DNA of 10,024 nt from contig NVXA01000004.1 in the NCBI GenBank assembly GCA_002746395.1, positions 161,757 through 171,780 on the forward strand, written 5' to 3'. The notes under the pieces were generated by a model that was not told the origin of the DNA, did not search any database, and worked only from the letters and a program-made list of their open reading frames with translations. Position 1 is the stretch's first letter, and the number at the start of each line of letters is the position of its first letter. A program made the position numbers and the translations under genes. This document shows, piece after piece, positions 5,610 through 10,024 of the stretch. This stretch comes from Paracoccaceae bacterium (lineage in GTDB: Bacteria; Pseudomonadota; Alphaproteobacteria; Rhodobacterales; Rhodobacteraceae).

Positions 5610-7106
5610 ATGAAAGAATTAACACATTACATCAACGGCGAGCATGTCAAAGGCACGTCTGGCCGTTTTGCAGACGTCAACAACCCCGCCATTGGCGAGG
5701 TTATCGCGAAGACGCCGCTGGCTTCACGCGAAGAAATGGACATCGCGGTTAAAGCTGCCGCTGCTGCGCAACCTGCGTGGGCTGCCGTGAACCCGCAACG
5801 CCGTGCGCGCGTGATGATGAAGATGGTAGATCTTCTGCACCGCGACATGGACAAACTGGCCGAGGCCTTGTCCAAAGAACACGGCAAGACCCTGCCGGAT
5901 GCCAAAGGCGACGTGATCCGTGGCCTTGAAGTTGTGGAATACTGCATCGGCGCGCCGCAGTTGTTGAAAGGTGAATACACCGACGGCGCTGGCCCCGGCA
6001 TTGATATGTATTCCATGAAACAGGCGCTTGGCGTCACGGCCGGTGTTACTCCGTTCAACTTTCCCGCGATGATCCCGTTGTGGATGTGCGCCCCGGCGAT
6101 TGCGTGTGGTAACGCATTCATCCTGAAACCATCCGAGCGTAACCCGACAGTGCCGATCATGCTGGCCGAATTGTTTGAGGAAGCAGGCCTTCCAAAAGGC
6201 ATCATGCAGGTTGTTAACGGCGATAAAGACGCGGTGGATGCGATTATCGAACACCCGACTATCCAGTCGATCGGTTTTGTTGGCTCCACCCCGATTGCCG
6301 AATATATTTACGGTAATGGCTGTGCGGCAGGCAAACGTGTGCAGGCATTTGGCGGCGCGAAGAACCACGCTATCATCATGCCGGACGCGGATATGGACAA
6401 CGTTGTAGACGCGCTGATCGGTGCGGGTTACGGCGCGGCTGGCGAACGCTGCATGGCGATTTCGGTTGCCGTTCCAGTTGGCGAAGACACGGCAGATCGC
6501 TTGATCGCCGCCTTGGCCCCACGGGTCGAGAGCCTGAAGATCGGTCCTTACACATCTGGCGATGATGTGGATTTCGGCCCTGTCATCACGGGTGCTGCGA
6601 AGGACAAGATCAACGGCTTGGTCGAAAGCGGCATTGCACAAGGCGCAACGCTGGCGGTCGATGGTCGCGGGTTTAGCCTGCAAGGGTACGAGGATGGTTT
6701 CTTCGTCGGGGCCTCCCTATTCGACAACGTCACAACGGATATGGACATCTACAAGCAGGAAATTTTCGGCCCTGTTTTGTCGGTTGTTCGCGCCCAAACC
6801 TATGAGGAAGCCATTGGCCACGCCATGGACCACGAATACGGCAACGGCACCGCGATCTTCACCCGTGACGGTGACACGGCCCGCGATTTCGCCAGCCGTA
6901 TCAATGTCGGCATGGTTGGCGTGAACGTGCCAATCCCCGTGCCGCTGGCCTACCACACATTTGGCGGCTGGAAAAAATCGGCATTTGGCGATTTGAACCA
7001 ACACGGGCCGGATGCATTCAAGTTCTACACGCGCACCAAAACGGTAACGTCGCGCTGGCCTTCGGGTGCTAAAGAAGGCGCTAACTTCTCTATTCCAACG
7101 ATGTAG
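5610..7106 (+). CDS. mmsA: CoA-acylating methylmalonate-semialdehyde dehydrogenase
   Basis: This 498-residue aldehyde dehydrogenase oxidises methylmalonate semialdehyde with NAD+ and CoA to propionyl-CoA and CO2, the last step of distal valine breakdown; the enzyme also handles malonate semialdehyde. Features that set MmsA apart from other aldehyde dehydrogenases are visible: GVTPFNFPAMIPLWM before the cofactor segment with KPSERNP, the FVGSTPIAEYIY strand, and the catalytic YGAAGERCMAISVAV with Cys281. Length is typical. The ATG at 5610 has GGAG at 5600-5603, 6 bases upstream. The gene is divergent from lysR, is followed by a strong terminator, and lies just upstream of the other valine-pathway enzymes. 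Confidence in the call is high. Confidence 0.96.
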   Translation: MKELTHYINGEHVKGTSGRFADVNNPAIGEVIAKTPLASREEMDIAVKAAAAAQPAWAAVNPQRRARVMMKMVDLLHRDMDKLAEALSKEHGKTLPDAKGDVIRGLEVVEYCIGAPQLLKGEYTDGAGPGIDMYSMKQALGVTAGVTPFNFPAMIPLWMCAPAIACGNAFILKPSERNPTVPIMLAELFEEAGLPKGIMQVVNGDKDAVDAIIEHPTIQSIGFVGSTPIAEYIYGNGCAAGKRVQAFGGAKNHAIIMPDADMDNVVDALIGAGYGAAGERCMAISVAVPVGEDTADRLIAALAPRVESLKIGPYTSGDDVDFGPVITGAAKDKINGLVESGIAQGATLAVDGRGFSLQGYEDGFFVGASLFDNVTTDMDIYKQEIFGPVLSVVRAQTYEEAIGHAMDHEYGNGTAIFTRDGDTARDFASRINVGMVGVNVPIPVPLAYHTFGGWKKSAFGDLNQHGPDAFKFYTRTKTVTSRWPSGAKEGANFSIPTM

Positions 7107-7127
7107 AGCGGCCATTCAGACAATCGT

Positions 7128-7160
7128 AAATGCCCCGACCTGTTCGGGGCATTTTCATTT
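7128..7160 (+). terminator. Strong intrinsic terminator after mmsA
   Basis: TGCCCCGA at 7131-7138 pairs perfectly with TCGGGGCA at 7144-7151 around a 5-base loop, extended by three A-T pairs (7128-7130 with 7152-7154). The tail is TTTTCATTT. It lies 22 bases after the mmsA stop and separates mmsA transcription from the following genes. Confidence 0.88.
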
Positions 7161-7171
7161 AAACTAAAGGC

Positions 7172-7200
7172 TTCCCAAAACTGTTCAGGTTTTCTATATT
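7172..7200 (+). promoter_or_regulatory. Candidate promoter for the valine-degradation unit
   Basis: TTCCCA (7172-7177, 4 of 6 to -35) and TATATT (7195-7200, 5 of 6 to -10) are separated by exactly 17 bases, directly after the mmsA terminator and before the small membrane gene. A new promoter is needed here if the terminator works efficiently. Confidence 0.42.
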
Positions 7201-7209
7201 AACTGAACA
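7182..7209. promoter_or_regulatory. Inverted repeat overlapping the candidate promoter (putative operator)
   Basis: TGTTCAG at 7182-7188 and CTGAACA at 7203-7209 are a perfect 7-base inverted repeat with a 14-base spacer. One arm falls between the candidate -35 and -10, the other at the likely transcription start, a position that would suit a repressor. The binding protein is not known. Confidence 0.45.
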
Positions 7210-7236
7210 ACCATTCATTTCTATACGGAAACCCGG

Positions 7237-7473
7237 ATGAACACTGCTTTGATAATATTCATTCTGTCTTTCATCGCCTTCGCGATGCTCAACAACTATT
7301 TCCTGAAGAACGATTATGAATACCAACGCCAAAGCAAAGAATACTCTTTATTGAGAGACCCACTGGGCATCGGCCGCTTTAAGCGACAGCCTAAGAAAAT
7401 GCTCGCTCTTATGGCCGTATTATTCGGGCCGATCGGCGTCTACAAACTCGTCCTAACTCTGACCACAGGATAA
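7237..7473 (+). CDS. Small two-helix membrane protein, unrecognised
   Basis: This is a 78-residue protein I do not recognise. It has an N-terminal hydrophobic helix (about 3-23), a polar basic segment with KNDYEYQRQSKEY and RFKRQPKK, and a second hydrophobic helix (about 54-74) containing a GPIGVYK turn. The predicted form is a hairpin of two membrane spans with a positively charged loop. CGGAA at 7226-7230 is a modest ribosome site 6 bases before the ATG. Codon use is more AT-rich than in the flanking enzymes. Its last codons, ACA-GGA-TAA, supply the ribosome site of the next gene, whose ATG is 4 bases beyond the stop, so the two are probably co-transcribed and perhaps coupled. No catalytic motif is seen, and a role in valine catabolism cannot be claimed. 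Confidence 0.65.
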   Translation: MNTALIIFILSFIAFAMLNNYFLKNDYEYQRQSKEYSLLRDPLGIGRFKRQPKKMLALMAVLFGPIGVYKLVLTLTTG

Positions 7474-7477
7474 CCTC

Positions 7478-8629
7478 ATGGATTTTGCACTTTCTGAAGA
7501 ACAGCAGATGATTTTTGACATGGCCTATGATTTTGGCCAAGAAAAGATCGCCCCGTTCGCTGCGCAATGGGAAGAAGACGGGACCATCCCCAAATCGCTT
7601 TGGCCAGAAATTGCGGCCCTTGGTTTTGGCGGGCTTTATGTATCCGAAGAATTTGGCGGGTCCGGCCTATCGCGCCTAGATGCGACGCTGGTGTTCGAGG
7701 CTTTGGCCATGGCCTGCCCTGCTGTCGGGTCTTTCCTGTCCATCCACAATATGTGCGGCGGCATGATCGACAAGTTTGGCAACGCCGAGACCAAAGCCAA
7801 ATGGTTGCCGGATCTTTGCACAATGGAAAAGGTGTTTTCCTATGCGTTGACGGAACCGGGCAGTGGCTCGGACGCCTCAGCACTTCGCACCAAAGCCGAC
7901 AAAACGGCTGATGGTTACAGCCTGAACGGAACCAAGGCGTTCATTTCAGGCGGCGGATATTCCGATGCTTACGTGGTCATGGTGCGCACGGGCGAGGACG
8001 GCCCCAAAGGCATTTCTTCGGTCATAGTGGAGGCCGGCACAGACGGGTTATCGTTTGGTGCGTTAGAAAGAAAGATGGGCTGGAAGGCGCAACCAACGGC
8101 ACAAGTGCAGTTTGATGATTGCAAAATTCCAGCCGATAATCTGATTGGCGAAGAAGGCAAAGGTTTCAAATACGCGATGGCCGGACTTGATGGCGGGCGT
8201 TTGAATATTTCGGCCTCCGCCCTTGGGGGGGCGCAAAATGCGTTGAACATTGCGCTGAATTATATGGGGGAACGCAAGGCGTTTGGCAAAACCATCGACC
8301 AGTTCCAAGCGTTGCAATTCCGCGTGGCAGACATGGAAATCGAGCTGCAAGCCGCCCGCACCTTCCTGCGCCAAGCCGCATGGAAACTGGACACCGGCGC
8401 GCCTGACGCCAGCAAATTCTGCGCCATGGCGAAACGGTTTGTAACCGACACGGCGTTCGAGGTGGCCAATGGGTCGCTGCAAATGCTGGGTGGATATGGG
8501 TATCTGTCCGACTATGGCATTGAAAAAATCGTGCGGGACTTGCGGGTTCACCAAATCTTGGAGGGCACGAACGAGATCATGCGCCTTATCACCGCCCGTA
8601 CCTTGTTGCAGGAGCGTGATCGTGGCTGA
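7478..8629 (+). CDS. Acyl-CoA dehydrogenase, isobutyryl-CoA dehydrogenase-like
   Basis: This 383-residue flavoprotein is predicted to oxidise isobutyryl-CoA to methacrylyl-CoA, passing electrons to electron-transfer flavoprotein. It starts with the family-typical FALSEEQQMIFDMA, has the flavin and substrate segment YALTEPGSGSDAS at 122-134, then NGTKAFISGG, and the C-terminal HQILEGTNEIMRLI with the catalytic base Glu362. The segments VVMVRTGEDGPKGISS, GLDGGRLNISASALGGA and MLGGYGYLSDYGIEK resemble mammalian ACAD8 (isobutyryl-CoA dehydrogenase) more than other family members I recall. AGGA at 7467-7470 lies 7 bases before the ATG. The stop overlaps the next gene's GTG start by 8 bases. The neighbours mmsA, a hydroxyisobutyryl-CoA hydrolase and mmsB support the valine assignment; another branched short-chain substrate remains possible. 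Confidence 0.88.
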   Translation: MDFALSEEQQMIFDMAYDFGQEKIAPFAAQWEEDGTIPKSLWPEIAALGFGGLYVSEEFGGSGLSRLDATLVFEALAMACPAVGSFLSIHNMCGGMIDKFGNAETKAKWLPDLCTMEKVFSYALTEPGSGSDASALRTKADKTADGYSLNGTKAFISGGGYSDAYVVMVRTGEDGPKGISSVIVEAGTDGLSFGALERKMGWKAQPTAQVQFDDCKIPADNLIGEEGKGFKYAMAGLDGGRLNISASALGGAQNALNIALNYMGERKAFGKTIDQFQALQFRVADMEIELQAARTFLRQAAWKLDTGAPDASKFCAMAKRFVTDTAFEVANGSLQMLGGYGYLSDYGIEKIVRDLRVHQILEGTNEIMRLITARTLLQERDRG

Positions 8630-10024
8630 TATCGACATTCGCATTGACGGCAAGATAGGGCGCATCACCCTGAACCGCCCCGAGGCGTTGAACGCCCTGA
8701 CCTATGATATGGTCCTGAAAATCGAAGACGCGCTGGATGCATGGGCGAATGACGACCGCGTCGCCCTGATCCTGATTGATGCCATCGGCGACAAAGCGTT
8801 TTGTGCGGGCGGTGACATTCAACAGATGTATGACACGGCGGCGGCAGGCGACTATGAATATGGCCGCAAATTCTGGCGTGATGAATACCGTATGAATGCG
8901 AAACTGGCCAACTTTCCCAAAGCCTACATCGCGCTGATGCAGGGGTTCACCATGGGTGGCGGTGTCGGGGTTTCGTGCCACGGATCGCACCGTGTGGTGT
9001 GCGAAAACAGCCAGATCGCCATGCCGGAATGCGGCATCGGGTTGGTGCCGGATGTCGGGGGGTCGATGTTGTTGGCGCAAGCGCCGGGACGTCTGGGCGA
9101 ATATCTAGGCGCAACTGGCACGCGGATGAACACGGGCGATGCTATTTATTGCGGCTTTGCGGATTACTATATTCCGCGCGCTGATTGGGCGGAACTAACG
9201 GCGCGTCTGGTTCAAACGGGCGATTACGCGCAAGTCGATGCGATGGCGCAAACACCCCCAGCCAGCGACCTTGCGGCGCAGCAGACCCAAATTGATGCGG
9301 CCTTTGGCGGCGAGACAATCGCCGACATCCTGAACGGTTTTGATGATAGCGCGTGGTCTGAAGCGGCGGCCAAGGCCCTCGCACGTGGCTGCCCCCTTTC
9401 GGTCGGGTCCTGCATTGCGCTGATCCACCGTGTGCGAGGACTTCCGGACATCGCTTCGGTTTTGAAACAGGAATACCGCTTCACGTATCGCAGCGCCTCG
9501 GACGGGGATTTTGTCGAAGGGATCCGCGCCGCGATCATCGACAAAGACCGCAATCCGAAATGGAAAATCCCGACGTTGCGCGACGTGCGCGACATCGACG
9601 TTACAAAAATGCTGATGCCTTTGGGCGAACACGAGCTTAAACTGGAGGAACCCCACATGAAAATCGGATTTATCGGGCTTGGAAATATGGGTGCGCCAAT
9701 GGCGCGCAACCTGTTGGCGGCGGGCCATTCTGTTGCGGCTTTTGACGTGGCTGGCGTGACTATCGAGGGTGCGGAAACGGCCAGCACGGCCGCACAAGCG
9801 GCAGATGGCGCAGACGTGGTTATCACCATGCTGCCAAACGGCGCGATTTTGCGAAGTGTGGCGAACGAGGTTATCCCTGCGATGAAATCCGGCGCCTGCC
9901 TTGTGGATTGCTCAACCGTAGACGTTGAATCCGCCCGCGCCGTTGCGAGCCAAGCCAACGCTGCCGGATTACTGGCGGTAGACGCCCCTGTTTCCGGCGG
10001 AATTGGCGGCGCTGAAGCTGGCAC
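8622..10024 (+). CDS. 3-hydroxyisobutyryl-CoA hydrolase-like protein continuing in frame into MmsB (partial)
   Basis: The frame opens at GTG 8622, with AGGAG at 8610-8614 seven bases upstream, and overlaps the preceding stop (GTGGCTGA). No stop occurs before the window end, giving 467 full codons. Residues 1-345 are a crotonase-fold protein of the 3-hydroxyisobutyryl-CoA hydrolase type: ITLNRPEALNAL, AFCAGGDIQ, the oxyanion segment MGGGVGVS, and MPECGIGLVPDVGG with Glu136 and Asp144, spaced 8 apart like the catalytic Glu/Asp of human HIBCH. The late block DFVEGIRAAIIDKDRNPKW is typical of HIBCH rather than short enoyl-CoA hydratases. The predicted reaction is hydrolysis of 3-hydroxyisobutyryl-CoA to 3-hydroxyisobutyrate. 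After HELKLEEPH the frame runs into MKIGFIGLGNMG, the start of MmsB. It may be a real two-enzyme fusion of about 630 residues, or a split pair whose stop was lost. Confidence 0.8.
   Translation, partial: MADIDIRIDGKIGRITLNRPEALNALTYDMVLKIEDALDAWANDDRVALILIDAIGDKAFCAGGDIQQMYDTAAAGDYEYGRKFWRDEYRMNAKLANFPKAYIALMQGFTMGGGVGVSCHGSHRVVCENSQIAMPECGIGLVPDVGGSMLLAQAPGRLGEYLGATGTRMNTGDAIYCGFADYYIPRADWAELTARLVQTGDYAQVDAMAQTPPASDLAAQQTQIDAAFGGETIADILNGFDDSAWSEAAAKALARGCPLSVGSCIALIHRVRGLPDIASVLKQEYRFTYRSASDGDFVEGIRAAIIDKDRNPKWKIPTLRDVRDIDVTKMLMPLGEHELKLEEPHMKIGFIGLGNMGAPMARNLLAAGHSVAAFDVAGVTIEGAETASTAAQAADGADVVITMLPNGAILRSVANEVIPAMKSGACLVDCSTVDVESARAVASQANAAGLLAVDAPVSGGIGGAEAG
9644..9648 (+). promoter_or_regulatory. 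Internal ribosome binding site for mmsB
   Basis: GGAGG lies 8 bases before the ATG at 9657, inside the continuous reading frame. It suggests that MmsB can be, or once was, translated on its own, whatever the status of the upstream frame. Confidence 0.65.
9657..10024 (+). CDS. mmsB: 3-hydroxyisobutyrate dehydrogenase, N-terminal part (continues past the window)
   Basis: The first 122 codons are visible; the gene runs off the right edge. The protein oxidises 3-hydroxyisobutyrate to methylmalonate semialdehyde with NAD+, feeding MmsA. Residues 1-28 form the Rossmann entry with the dinucleotide motif GLGNMG (G7, G9, G12) and an aspartate ending the second strand in FDV. Then come VVITMLPNG, VDCSTVDVESAR and the substrate-site signature DAPVSGG at 109-115, all standard for the beta-hydroxyacid dehydrogenase family and this member. 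The catalytic lysine lies beyond the window. The ATG has its own strong ribosome site, yet the frame is continuous with the upstream hydrolase, so this coordinate is an internal start within a longer open frame. Enzyme identity is firm; whether it is made separately is open. Confidence 0.85.
   Translation, partial: MKIGFIGLGNMGAPMARNLLAAGHSVAAFDVAGVTIEGAETASTAAQAADGADVVITMLPNGAILRSVANEVIPAMKSGACLVDCSTVDVESARAVASQANAAGLLAVDAPVSGGIGGAEAG

Noticed and set aside
5724..6683. 319-codon antisense open frame inside mmsA
   Set aside because: No recognisable domain and no ribosome site; it mirrors the strong codon bias of mmsA.
9224..10024. Long antisense open frame opposite the hydrolase-mmsB region
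   Set aside because: It is a low-complexity shadow of codon-biased plus-strand enzymes; the plus frame carries all recognisable motifs.
1..10024. Mobile elements, CRISPR arrays, tRNA genes, phage or defence genes
   Set aside because: I found no transposase-like protein, regularly spaced repeats, or cloverleaf-like sequence; the content is core metabolism and housekeeping.

Overview
The window (10,024 bases, moderate GC) looks like chromosomal DNA of an alphaproteobacterium, most likely a marine Rhodobacteraceae (Roseobacter-type) genome. This rests on protein character and gene order: a LysR gene divergent from mmsA and followed by a valine-catabolism set, an alphaproteobacterial type of CoaD, and paired cyclophilins. 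I saw no mobile element, CRISPR array, tRNA or rRNA, and no gene-free stretch longer than about 300 bases.

Left part (1-2335). The window opens in the last 44 codons of what looks like tyrS, followed by a hairpin terminator. Next is a plus-strand ten-helix-type membrane carrier of the ACR3/BASS superfamily that lacks the ACR3 cysteine. It converges on a minus-strand exported DUF3179 protein, whose terminator hairpin lies across the 3' end of the carrier gene.

Middle part (2336-5503), all on the minus strand. In transcription order it holds a LysR regulator, a two-CBS-domain protein, coaD, a cytosolic cyclophilin and a membrane-anchored cyclophilin. The two cyclophilin genes overlap by 8 bases, and the set ends in a strong minus-strand terminator.

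Right part (5519-10024), on the plus strand. An intergenic region rich in dyad symmetry separates lysR from mmsA (methylmalonate-semialdehyde dehydrogenase). After an mmsA terminator there is a candidate promoter with a dyad, a small two-helix membrane protein gene, an isobutyryl-CoA-dehydrogenase-like acyl-CoA dehydrogenase, a 3-hydroxyisobutyryl-CoA-hydrolase-like protein and the start of mmsB (3-hydroxyisobutyrate dehydrogenase). Together these enzymes cover distal valine breakdown: isobutyryl-CoA to methacrylyl-CoA, then (after a hydration not encoded here) 3-hydroxyisobutyryl-CoA to 3-hydroxyisobutyrate, to methylmalonate semialdehyde, and to propionyl-CoA.

The most notable observation is that the hydrolase reading frame has no stop codon before mmsB. 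The two enzymes lie in one continuous frame from 8622 to the window end, joined through an intact internal ribosome binding site and ATG. This could be a true fusion of consecutive pathway enzymes, a recent loss of the stop, or a one-base sequencing error. The second notable feature is the nested set of inverted and direct repeats between lysR and mmsA.
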